This document shows, in pieces, positions 1 to 5,408 of a stretch of 5,408 nt of DNA. Position 1 is the stretch's first letter, and the number at the start of each line of letters is the position of its first letter. Below the pieces are notes generated by a model, which worked only from the letters and a program-made list of their open reading frames with translations, was not told where the DNA came from and did not search any database. A program made the translations under genes and the position numbers. Source of the DNA: Planctomycetota bacterium (GTDB lineage: Bacteria > Planctomycetota > Phycisphaerae > WQYP01); NCBI GenBank assembly GCA_021795535.1, contig JAJYPG010000123.1, forward strand, positions 1 to 5,408, in the 5' to 3' direction.

Positions 1-1335
1 CAAATGAACTGTCCTGGACTTTTCTTCGGCGGCATGAAGCCTGTTGATATATCGGCTGGCTTCCATCGCCGCAGCGCCCGCCTCGGCAATACTGTCCACA
101 ATATCCTTCGGTCCCGCCGCGGTTCCGGCCACAAAAATACCCGGCACATCCGTGGCACACGGCGCGGCCGGATTGGGCGTGGCCACGAAGCCATCCTTTG
201 CGATGCGGATAGGCCCAACACTCGACGGATTCCATTGCGGAATCATGCCCTGCGCCAGTACCACCAGATCATGGCGCTGTTTGCTGACCGGATTCTGCGA
301 CTCTTCGGTCAGCTCCACATGAACCAATAGATCATCTTGATCCAGAGAGTCTATTTTGGATACTTTTCCACGGACAAAATTTATCCCCATGGCCTTGGCG
401 TTCTGATAGAACTGCTCATACCCCTTGCCGAATGCACGTATGTCCATGTAATAAATGGTAATATCCGCCAACGGAAGTGATCCGGACAGCAACATGGCCT
501 GCTTAATGGCATACATGCAGCAGACACGCGAACAGTACGGCACACCGATGGTCTGGTCACGCGAACCGGCACACTGGACAAACGCTATCGACGTTGGAAT
601 TTTTCCATCCGATGGCCGCAGCACCCGCCCGTACGGCCCGTGCGGTGCCAGCAAGCGTTCCAGGGCCAGTGGCGAAATAACATTTCGATTCTTATCCGCG
701 CCGTACTGCGGCTTGAGATTCAGACCATTAAGCTGAAATCCGGACGCGATGACGACCGCGTCGGCCTGAATGATTTCCTTACGCGGCTGCTGGTCAAATT
801 CAATGGCATCCGTCGGACAGGCCCGCAGGCATAGCCCGCAGGCCAGGCAATAATCCGGATTCAGAACGGCCTTTTGCGGAATTGCATTGGTAAAAGCGAC
901 CGAAATAGCCCGCACCGATCCCAAACCCTGCTCAAATAAATCCGGGTATTCCGTATCACAGGCATATTCACACAGGCGGCAGCCGATGCACTTTTCATTG
1001 TTTACATAGGTTGGCTTACGTGTCAGATGCACCGTGTGGCCGCCGCGCCCATCAGCAGTCGGCACAAGCGAATCCACTTCGGTATACGTCATGAGTTCAA
1101 TGTTGTCGTGATGCGCCGCGGCGGACATTTTCGGTGTGGTGATGCAACTGGCACAATCCAGTGTCGGATACACCTTGCTCAGGCTGATCATCCGTCCGCC
1201 AATGCTGGCTTCACGTTCCACCACAATGACTTTATAGCCCTGATCAGCCAGGTCCAGGGCCGACTGCAGCCCACTGATGCCGCCACCGACAATCAAAACA
1301 TCCGCATGACGCTCGCTCTTTGCGTTGGTAATCAT
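1..1335 (-). CDS. hdrA: HdrA/QmoA-family FAD and [4Fe-4S] flavoprotein, 3' end cut by the window edge
   Basis: The gene encodes 445 residues and stays open to the left edge, so its C-terminus is missing. Seen: an FAD-binding Rossmann start (GGGISG, residues 17-22, with E40 closing the second strand), the HdrA hallmark LDCASCITTPKM (59-70), and an inserted ferredoxin domain with two cluster motifs (C116, C119, C122, C126 and C163, C166, C169, C173-P). Next come QCAGSRD (254-260), YCSRVCCMYAIKQA (267-280), and a closing FAD segment with GIFVAG and GPKDI near residue 400. Family knowledge: HdrA proteins are soluble flavin electron hubs of heterodisulfide reductase-type complexes, some of them electron-bifurcating; QmoA is a relative in sulfate reducers. 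The ATG at 1335 is preceded by GAAAGG at 9 nt, and the gap to the upstream mvhD-like gene is 35 bp. Unlike methanogen HdrA there is no domain ahead of the FAD fold. The substrate cannot be named without the genes downstream. The family call is firm; the gene symbol is by homology. Confidence 0.93.
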   Translation of the reverse strand, partial: MITNAKSERHADVLIVGGGISGLQSALDLADQGYKVIVVEREASIGGRMISLSKVYPTLDCASCITTPKMSAAAHHDNIELMTYTEVDSLVPTADGRGGHTVHLTRKPTYVNNEKCIGCRLCEYACDTEYPDLFEQGLGSVRAISVAFTNAIPQKAVLNPDYCLACGLCLRACPTDAIEFDQQPRKEIIQADAVVIASGFQLNGLNLKPQYGADKNRNVISPLALERLLAPHGPYGRVLRPSDGKIPTSIAFVQCAGSRDQTIGVPYCSRVCCMYAIKQAMLLSGSLPLADITIYYMDIRAFGKGYEQFYQNAKAMGINFVRGKVSKIDSLDQDDLLVHVELTEESQNPVSKQRHDLVVLAQGMIPQWNPSSVGPIRIAKDGFVATPNPAAPCATDVPGIFVAGTAAGPKDIVDSIAEAGAAAMEASRYINRLHAAEEKSRTVHL

Positions 1336-1370
1336 AAAGGCGTACCTTTCACCATATCGCGGCCACACCC

Positions 1371-1847
1371 TTACGCGGCGTGTACCTGTTTGACCTGACG
1401 CATATCCGCGCGTGAGGCGTCCTGTAACCGTTGCGCCAGAGCCTTATTCACTGCTCCGAGCCGGCGCAGGTGTGCGTCAAGCTGCCCAACTTCCTTCAAA
1501 TAAGCCTTAATGCAGACCGTACAGATGGCCGTGAGACGGATACGCTCAATTTCCAGACCGCCAACCTTCATTCGGCTCGTCAGCCGGTCAATCCGCGCAG
1601 CGAGCCGGTCATAGGCTCCGCGATATGGGCAGTCCGATCCACACGCCGCAACCAGAATGCCATCGATGCCCCGAGCATAGGATCGCAGATAGAAATCTTC
1701 CGGAAAAATCACCGGAGAGGGCACCCGCAATACATAGATATTTGCGCCATATTCCTGGTGAGCCTTGCCCACCGCATCCGCGCCGGGATAAGCGCAAGCC
1801 TCCGTGGCCAGAACCAGTATCTTCGGATTGAAAGTCTCGATGGACAT
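1371..1847 (-). CDS. MvhD/FlpD-like iron-sulfur (hydrogenase delta) subunit, cysteine-variant
   Basis: A 158-residue soluble protein of the MvhD/FlpD family, small subunits that pass electrons to HdrA. Seen: an N-terminal fold with ATEACAYPGADAVG (14-27), the strand VLRVPSP (39-45), the loop GIDGILVAACGSDCPY (60-75), and GLEIERIRL (97-105), all in family order. In known members four or more cysteines lie in CxWCSY, MCSGRV and GCHPGDCHY type motifs and hold a [2Fe-2S] cluster. Here only C18, C69 and C73 remain; the first cysteine is T15, the MC position is PS (43-44), and the last pair is one residue closer. A new pair, C109-x2-C112, appears near the C-terminus. The start chosen is the ATG at 1847, with AAAGGAA about 5 nt upstream; an in-frame ATG at 1901 has no such site and would add 18 non-conserved residues. 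The tail (132-158) is charged and probably helical. Position between tusA and hdrA supports a role as HdrA's electron partner (inference). Confidence 0.88.
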   Translation of the reverse strand: MSIETFNPKILVLATEACAYPGADAVGKAHQEYGANIYVLRVPSPVIFPEDFYLRSYARGIDGILVAACGSDCPYRGAYDRLAARIDRLTSRMKVGGLEIERIRLTAICTVCIKAYLKEVGQLDAHLRRLGAVNKALAQRLQDASRADMRQVKQVHAA

Positions 1848-1858
1848 AAGTGTTCCTT

Positions 1859-1872
1859 TATCGCAGACGATA
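1859..1872 (-). repeat. Small hairpin at the ribosome-binding site of the mvhD-like gene
   Basis: On the transcript the sequence TATCG-TCTG-CGATA forms a perfect 5-bp stem with a 4-nt loop in the 60-bp tusA-mvhD gap. Its 3' arm ends at the first base of the Shine-Dalgarno stretch AAAGGAA. It could tune translation or RNA processing between the two genes, but a stem this short is also expected by chance. Confidence 0.25.
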
Positions 1873-1907
1873 GCCGATCGGGCGGCGTACCAGGAATCCA
1901 CGCGTCA

Positions 1908-2162
1908 TTATTTCTTCCGGCACACAAACAGCCGGTCATGACCATCCGCTTCAATAAGCCCAAGAAATTCGTGTCCAATTTTGCTCGACCAGGCCGCAAT
2001 ATCCTTGCGTGATCCTACATCATTGGACTTAACCTCAATAATCTGGCCGACTTTCACAGCACCGATTCCTTTTTTTGCCTCAAGCAATGGTCCGGGGCAA
2101 GCTGTTCCCCGTGCGTCAATGATTTTTACCGGCGTGATTTGTGCCAATGCGGTCGCATCCAT
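1908..2162 (-). CDS. tusA: TusA/SirA/YedF-family sulfur carrier protein
   Basis: An 84-residue protein of the TusA family, small cytoplasmic proteins with a two-layer alpha/beta fold that carry sulfur as a persulfide on one cysteine and hand it to partner enzymes. Seen: the first strand and turn IIDARGTACPGPLLEAKK (14-31), containing the signature CPxP with the active cysteine C22, then VGQIIEVKSND (38-48) and a C-terminal strand ending RLFVCRKK (77-84). Length and motif order are normal for the family. A second cysteine, C81, lies close to the C-terminus and could take part in disulfide chemistry (inference). The ATG at 2162 follows AAAGGAGT at about 6 nt, the strongest ribosome-binding site in the operon. 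It sits 38 bp after the arsR-type gene and 60 bp before the mvhD-like gene. TusA next to hdr-type genes is known in sulfur-oxidising bacteria, where it delivers sulfur to the Hdr-like complex. The symbol is used for the family; tRNA thiolation is possible but not suggested by these neighbours. Confidence 0.93.
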   Translation of the reverse strand: MDATALAQITPVKIIDARGTACPGPLLEAKKGIGAVKVGQIIEVKSNDVGSRKDIAAWSSKIGHEFLGLIEADGHDRLFVCRKK

Positions 2163-2200
2163 GGTAGTACTCCTTTTGTTGGAACCTGACTCTATAAACC

Positions 2201-2578
2201 TTACATAGTTGAAATATTTCTTTCGTCTGCCTGTGCCGGGAATATTCTCCAGCCTTTTTTTTTGTGACGCCGTTGTTTGCTTTGGCGTTCCGCAATTACC
2301 CGGCCAATCAAATCCGCCGCCTGAACATACCGGGCATCGGCAAGATGGTAATAAACGTTTCGTCCAGCACGGGTCGTTTCCACAACGCCCAACTGCCGCA
2401 TGAGCCGCAGATGCTGCGATGCATTGGGAAGAGTGATGCCAACCTCCCTTGCGATCAAGGAAACCGTTCGCGGACCGTTATTAAGACAACAGAAAATTCT
2501 CATACGGGCGGCATTTGCGAATATGCGGAAGAATTCACTTAGCAACTCGCAGCGCTGACTGTGAAGATTTTTGTTCAT
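2201..2578 (-). CDS. ArsR/SmtB-family winged-helix repressor, possible reactive-sulfur sensor
   Basis: A 125-residue cytoplasmic DNA-binding protein. Seen: helix RIFANAARMRIFCCLNNG (18-35), a helix-turn-helix from SLIAREVGI (40-48) to the recognition helix TLPNASQHLRLMRQLG (49-64), and a beta wing VVETTRAGRNVYYHLAD (65-81), the classic ArsR layout, then a dimerisation helix and a strongly basic tail (98-111). There is no ELCVCDL-type metal motif. C30 lies where SqrR/BigR-type persulfide-sensing repressors carry their alpha-2 cysteine (R-x-x-I-x-C-x-L-x-x-G), but the partner cysteine expected in the last helix is absent; C10 and C31 are the only other cysteines. The ATG at 2578 follows AAAAGGA at 9 nt; an in-frame ATG at 2605 lacks a site and is not used. 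It is the first gene of the operon and probably represses its own promoter (inference). The family is certain; the inducer is not. Confidence 0.92.
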   Translation of the reverse strand: MNKNLHSQRCELLSEFFRIFANAARMRIFCCLNNGPRTVSLIAREVGITLPNASQHLRLMRQLGVVETTRAGRNVYYHLADARYVQAADLIGRVIAERQSKQRRHKKKGWRIFPAQADERNISTM

Positions 2579-2607
2579 CGCGGTGCGTCCTTTTTCGCAA
2601 CACATTG

Positions 2608-2640
2608 ATGATTGCAGAAACTTGCAACCACTGAAATCAT
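2608..2640 (-). promoter_or_regulatory. Candidate operator: nested inverted repeats at the operon start site
   Basis: A perfect inverted repeat TTGCA-N6-TGCAA (2612-2627) lies just downstream of the predicted start of transcription. An outer pair ATGATT (2608-2613) and AATCAT (2635-2640) surrounds it, and the outer arm overlaps the -10 box. ArsR-family repressors usually bind imperfect palindromes over or next to their own promoter, so this is the natural autoregulatory site (inference). The arms are short and chance cannot be excluded. Confidence 0.4.
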
Positions 2641-2666
2641 TTTAGATTTCCTTCCGTCGTCGTCAA
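2639..2666 (-). promoter_or_regulatory. Sigma70-like promoter of the arsR-tusA-mvhD-hdrA operon
   Basis: Read on the minus strand, a -35 box TTGACG (2666-2661, 5 of 6 to TTGACA) is followed after 16 nt by a -10 box TAAAAT (2644-2639, 5 of 6 to TATAAT). Transcription would begin near 2632, leaving a leader of about 54 nt before the regulator's ATG. No equally good promoter was seen in the gaps inside the operon. This is a match by eye. Confidence 0.6.
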
Positions 2667-2880
2667 CAGCATCCGGCGGCGAAATAATTCAGCACATGGG
2701 TGCGACATGGTCCCAGATGGTCAGACAAGCCAATGGCCGCGCTACGCCCGTACCGGGGCAATACACTTGCCGGCAAGGTCTTTTCTCTTCATTAAAAAAA
2801 TCCTTGTCCCACCGTTTAGGAAATATGCCGATGGGCATCTACAACTTTACCCCGCAACACTCAAGGTGCGGCTCCCCATG

Positions 2881-2907
2881 GTGGCTGCGGGAAAACATCT
2901 TAGCCAC
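2881..2907 (+). repeat. Inverted repeat next to the porin promoter
   Basis: GTGGCT (2881-2886) and AGCCAC (2902-2907) are perfect 6-bp inverted arms separated by 15 nt. The right arm overlaps the candidate -35 box of the porin gene, so a regulator bound here could block or assist RNA polymerase (inference). The pair is short and may be chance. Confidence 0.3.
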
Positions 2908-2930
2908 TTAAAAATAATGTGCTGTATAAA
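2901..2930 (+). promoter_or_regulatory. Candidate promoter of the porin gene
   Basis: A -10 box TATAAA (2925-2930, 5 of 6) lies in an AT-rich stretch, with a weak -35 box TAGCCA (2901-2906, 4 of 6) 18 nt upstream. Transcription would begin near 2937, giving a short leader of about 20 nt before the ATG at 2959. The weak -35 suggests that an activator or another sigma factor may be used. Confidence 0.4.
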
Positions 2931-2958
2931 TAACCGGTGTGTTTTAATGGAGCGTTAC

Positions 2959-4209
2959 ATGTCGCGAAAAAAATGGTGGTGCGCACTGGCAATGGCCACT
3001 CTTGTCATTGCCCCCTGCACCAAGGTTCAGGCCACCAATGGCTATCAGCTTTTGGGCATCGGCCAGTATCAAATGGGCATGGCGGGCGCGGTAGTTGCGG
3101 CACCCGGAGACCCCATGACCGCAATTTCCAATCCTGCGGGCCTGGCCTGGCTGCAGCCACAGGCCGCCTTTTCAATGGAAGGGTTCTTCCCCGAACGTCG
3201 GGCGGATTTTGGTGACGGCACGGTTGGCAGCCACTCCAATCTCTACGGCGTACCGGCTTTGGGGTGGGTAGCACCAGCCTTTGGCCCGCACCTTTACTTC
3301 GGTGGCGGTTTCTTTGGCACATCCGGCATGGGGGTGAATTATCAGCAGTCCAACTATTTCGGCCAGAGCCTTGAGTCCTACAGCAATATTTCTTTTGCCA
3401 ACATTGCCCCCGCTCTTGCATGGAGGCCGTCAAAAAGATGGAGTCTGGGCGTAGCTCTGAATCTGGCCTATGAAACCGTCTCTCTGCAGCAGACGATCCA
3501 GTCCGGTTCCACCGTTTCCGGGCTTAACCTCGCCAACTCACCAAGCGCTTTTGGTGTTGGGGCCACCATTGGAGGCATGTATGAGGTCAATGATATTCTC
3601 ACGCTTGGAATCTGTTATCGCAGCCCCATCATGTTCACACCCCTTACCTGGCAGGCCAGTTATCAAAATCTCGCCGCACAGGGTGGTCCCGTTGGCGGGC
3701 CTGGCCAGTACAGCACCCACCTGAATTATCCACAGCAATTTGCCCTGGGCTTCGCTCTGCATCCCACCGCACGCTGGACCATCAGCGTTGAAGGGCAATG
3801 GATCAACTGGCATCAAACCATGAACGCCATGAACATTCATGGCCCCTGGGCCGGCACCGACGAAGCCAGCATGCCGCTCCATTGGAGTGACGAATGGATC
3901 GCCAATTTCGGTCTCCAGTACCGTATTAATTCCTGGATTACCGTACGCGGCGGGTATGCCTACGGCACCAATCCCATCGACTCACAGGACCTGGCCAGCA
4001 GCTTAATTCTGCCCGCGATCATGCAGCAGCACGTCACTCTCGGCGCCACGCAGCAACTCGGCATGGGATGGACAGTCACAGAATCTTATATGCATGCATT
4101 CAATGAATCCATGAGCGGGTCCATGTCACTGCCGGGCGGCGGCAGTGTGCCCATCAGCACATCCATGTCCGAGGATGAATTTGGCATAGAGATCGGATAT
4201 AAATTTTAG
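2959..4209 (+). CDS. FadL/OMPP1/TodX-family outer-membrane transport protein
   Basis: A 416-residue outer-membrane beta-barrel of the family that takes up long-chain fatty acids and other hydrophobic compounds. Seen: a Sec signal peptide with basic start SRKK, a hydrophobic core (about 6-19) and a likely cut after VQA (residue 25). Then come the family's N-terminal segment NGYQLLGIGQYQMGMAGAV (27-45) and the conserved SNPAGLA (57-63), the plug region that closes FadL pores. The rest alternates aromatic and polar residues as in barrel strands, and the protein ends FGIEIGYKF with a terminal phenylalanine, the barrel assembly signal. Length is normal for the family (about 400-450). The mature chain has a single cysteine. 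The ATG at 2959 follows GGAG at 6 nt; ATGs at 2947 and 2707 are in frame but lack such sites. C20 is preceded by proline, so no lipobox. The gene is divergent from the sulfur operon and convergent with purK. The substrate is unknown: fatty acid, hydrocarbon or another hydrophobic compound. Confidence 0.9.
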   Translation: MSRKKWWCALAMATLVIAPCTKVQATNGYQLLGIGQYQMGMAGAVVAAPGDPMTAISNPAGLAWLQPQAAFSMEGFFPERRADFGDGTVGSHSNLYGVPALGWVAPAFGPHLYFGGGFFGTSGMGVNYQQSNYFGQSLESYSNISFANIAPALAWRPSKRWSLGVALNLAYETVSLQQTIQSGSTVSGLNLANSPSAFGVGATIGGMYEVNDILTLGICYRSPIMFTPLTWQASYQNLAAQGGPVGGPGQYSTHLNYPQQFALGFALHPTARWTISVEGQWINWHQTMNAMNIHGPWAGTDEASMPLHWSDEWIANFGLQYRINSWITVRGGYAYGTNPIDSQDLASSLILPAIMQQHVTLGATQQLGMGWTVTESYMHAFNESMSGSMSLPGGGSVPISTSMSEDEFGIEIGYKF

Positions 4210-4222
4210 GCCAAAGTTTCGC

Positions 4223-4249
4223 AAAAGACCTTGTCCGACCGGTTTTTTT
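4223..4249. terminator. Weak bidirectional terminator-like hairpin between convergent genes
   Basis: AAAAGACC (4223-4230) can pair with GGT plus the T run (4241-4249) with one bulged G and a 10-nt loop. The T7 tract would end porin transcripts, and the A run gives TTTT after the same stem for purK read from the other side. The GC part of the stem is only two base pairs, so this is a weak candidate. It is the best one in the 64-bp gap. Confidence 0.28.
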
Positions 4250-4273
4250 ACCAACTTCGCTTCGGCCCGGAAA

Positions 4274-5408
4274 TTAATCTCCGGAAAGGATTTTCCACGC
4301 AGCATCCGCCGCCGCTAAAGCTTTCTCGCAAGTGGCGCCAGTGTGAATCAGATGCCCCATTTTACGGCCAGCCCGCGGCGACTTGCCATACAAATGCAGC
4401 GTTGCCCGCCCGTCCGCGAGAACCGCCGGAAAATCCGGTTCGCCTGTCGTCCACAAATCGCCCAGCAAATTTGTCATAACAGCGGGACACAATACCTCCA
4501 CCCGAGGCAGTGGCAGGCCGCATATTGCCGCAACGTGCATTTCAAACTGGCTGCGGCCAGCGGCGCGCAATGTTACATGGCCGGAATTATGCGGCCGGGC
4601 CGCAAGCTCGTTGACCAGTACGCGGCCATCCGGCAGGACAAACTGTTCGACGGCCAACAGTCCAACCACCTTAAGCTGCCGCGCCACCGCCCCGGCCATT
4701 TCAATGGCGCGAATGGCGACCCCCTCTGAAAAACCGCCGGGCATAACGGTCTGATGCAGAATTCCGTGTCGGTGTTCATTGCGAAAAACAGGGAAATATG
4801 TGAGACGGTCATCCGCAGCGCGGGCAACAATCACAGAGGCTTCAGCGGAAAAGTTTATTCCGGCCTCAAGCACCAGCGGAATGCGGCCAAGAGCTTCAAA
4901 AACAGCAAGCGCCTGGTGGGGGTACTGAATCCAGCGTTGCCCTTTTCCGTCATAACCGCCCCGTGCGGTTTTGCAGACAATTTTTTGAGCCCCGGCGGCA
5001 AAAAGTTCCGCCACGGCGCGGCTCATCTGAACGGGGCTTTCCGCAATGCGAAAGTCGCCCACCGCACTCTGACCATCAGGCAATTTCACACCGGCAAGAA
5101 AAGTTTTTTCAAGGCGACGATCGCGCACCACGCGCTGCACCTGCGATCCGGGAGCCACGATGGCACCGGCCAACTCCGCGGCCTGAAGCGCTTCGGGATC
5201 AATACTCTCGGCCTCTACCGTAAGGACCTGTGCCTGTCGCGCCAGCCGCGCGGCTGTAGCCGGATCGGATGGATCCGCAACCAGATGATGATCCGCCCAG
5301 CGTGCAATCGGGTCGGATTCATGATTCGAAACGCCCAGCGTGCGGTAGCCCATACGTTTAGCGGCTTCACAAAGCATGGAACCAAGCTGACCGCCACCAA
5401 GAATGGCA
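4274..5408 (-). CDS. purK: N5-carboxyaminoimidazole ribonucleotide synthase, 5' end cut by the window edge
   Basis: PurK uses ATP and bicarbonate to turn aminoimidazole ribonucleotide into N5-CAIR, the step before PurE in purine biosynthesis, in the cytosol. The window holds 377 residues; reading past the internal ATG at 5377 to the edge gives AILGGGQLGSML, the family's first strand and glycine loop, so only a few N-terminal residues are missing. Seen in ATP-grasp order: VLTVEAESIDPEAL (about 62-75), RDRRLEKTFL, CKTARGGYDGKGQ (phosphate-binding loop), EAGINFSAEASVIVAR, PVFRNEHRHGILHQTV, the near-invariant NELAARPHNSGHVTLRAAG with the ligand-binding E and N residues, SQFEMHVAAICGLPLP, and GRKMGH near the end. 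Length is slightly over the usual 355-380. S replaces the common arginine in GGGQLGRM, and TVEAES stands where TFE-E-E type residues are usual, with both acidic positions kept. purE is often next to purK and would lie beyond the right edge. No link to the sulfur operon is seen. Confidence 0.95.
   Translation of the reverse strand, partial: AILGGGQLGSMLCEAAKRMGYRTLGVSNHESDPIARWADHHLVADPSDPATAARLARQAQVLTVEAESIDPEALQAAELAGAIVAPGSQVQRVVRDRRLEKTFLAGVKLPDGQSAVGDFRIAESPVQMSRAVAELFAAGAQKIVCKTARGGYDGKGQRWIQYPHQALAVFEALGRIPLVLEAGINFSAEASVIVARAADDRLTYFPVFRNEHRHGILHQTVMPGGFSEGVAIRAIEMAGAVARQLKVVGLLAVEQFVLPDGRVLVNELAARPHNSGHVTLRAAGRSQFEMHVAAICGLPLPRVEVLCPAVMTNLLGDLWTTGEPDFPAVLADGRATLHLYGKSPRAGRKMGHLIHTGATCEKALAAADAAWKILSGD

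Larger units (their letters stand above)
2667..2958. other. Non-coding divergent intergenic region with several palindromes
   Basis: About 290 bp between the operon promoter and the porin start hold no convincing gene. The frame of the porin is open leftward to an ATG at 2707, but that stretch has no family similarity, no ribosome-binding site and would bury the signal peptide. Seen instead: a perfect 12-bp palindrome CTTGCCGGCAAG (2766-2777), a hairpin ATGCC-GATG-GGCAT (2825-2838), an inverted repeat CCGCA-N10-TGCGG around 2853-2872, an inverted repeat GTGGCT/AGCCAC (2881-2886 and 2902-2907), and a short direct repeat ATGGTC (2707-2712 and 2717-2722). These may be operators or an RNA leader; no known RNA family was recognised. 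Confidence 0.5.

Noticed and set aside
1431..2012. A 193-codon open frame on the plus strand across the mvhD and tusA genes
   Set aside because: It lies opposite two genes with clear family motifs and ribosome-binding sites, has no recognisable motif itself, and crosses gene boundaries, as shadow frames do.
2766..2790. CTTGCCGGCAAG followed by a pyrimidine-rich stretch as an intrinsic terminator
   Set aside because: The palindrome has no loop, the following stretch is interrupted by C and G, and no gene ends upstream on that strand.
2612..2911. A 99-codon plus-strand open frame in the divergent intergenic region
   Set aside because: It starts inside the candidate operator, has no ribosome-binding site and no family-like features. 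The region is better explained as control DNA.
2707..2958. Upstream in-frame extension of the porin gene from an ATG at 2707 (would give 500 residues)
   Set aside because: The extra 84 residues show no family similarity, have no ribosome-binding site, span the predicted promoter and would place the Sec signal peptide internally. The ATG at 2959 with GGAG at 6 nt fits far better.
2959..3021. Lipoprotein signal at C20 of the porin
   Set aside because: The residue before the cysteine is proline, not glycine, alanine or serine, and a standard signal-peptidase cut after VQA five residues later fits the family.
3005..3433. A 142-codon open frame on the minus strand inside the porin gene
   Set aside because: Composition is arginine-, proline- and cysteine-rich, typical of an antisense shadow, and the plus strand clearly encodes the barrel protein.
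1..5408. CRISPR arrays, tRNA or rRNA genes, insertion sequences
   Set aside because: No regularly spaced repeats, no tRNA-like cloverleaf or rRNA stretch, and no transposase-like protein or terminal repeats were seen on either strand.

Overview
The window looks like a Gram-negative bacterium, probably one with anaerobic or sulfur-linked energy metabolism. It encodes an outer-membrane beta-barrel protein with a Sec signal peptide, and Shine-Dalgarno sequences of the AAGGA/GGAG type precede the genes. A heterodisulfide-reductase-type flavoprotein sits with its usual small electron-transfer partner and a sulfur carrier protein. The sequence alone does not fix the phylum.

Layout, left to right. 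(1) Positions 1-2578, all on the minus strand: a compact gene set transcribed right to left as arsR-type regulator, tusA-type sulfur carrier, mvhD/flpD-type iron-sulfur subunit, hdrA/qmoA-type flavoprotein (cut by the left edge). Intergenic gaps are 38, 60 and 35 bp and every gene has its own ribosome-binding site, so this reads as one operon. (2) Positions 2579-2958: a divergent control region of about 380 bp with no credible gene. It holds a good sigma70-like promoter for the operon, small inverted repeats beside it, further palindromes in the middle, and a weaker promoter facing right. (3) Positions 2959-4209, plus strand: a FadL/OMPP1/TodX-family outer-membrane transporter. (4) Positions 4274-5408, minus strand: purK of purine biosynthesis, convergent with the porin gene and missing only its first few codons at the right edge.

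Working model (inference): TusA carries sulfur as a cysteine persulfide, HdrA is a flavin and iron-sulfur electron hub, and the MvhD-like subunit is an electron conduit to HdrA. The ArsR-family repressor has a cysteine where thiol/persulfide-sensing repressors of the SqrR/BigR type have one, and could switch the operon on in response to reactive sulfur. The FadL-like protein across the shared control region may bring in a hydrophobic substrate, but its link to the sulfur module rests on position only. PurK looks like an unrelated housekeeping gene.

The most interesting part is the arsR-tusA-mvhD-hdrA module. Its MvhD-like subunit has lost part of the canonical cysteine set and carries a new CxxC near its C-terminus, its HdrA starts directly at the FAD domain, and its regulator lacks the second sensing cysteine. 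What lies downstream of hdrA (for example hdrB/hdrC, qmoB/qmoC or dsrE-type genes) is outside the window and would decide the function.
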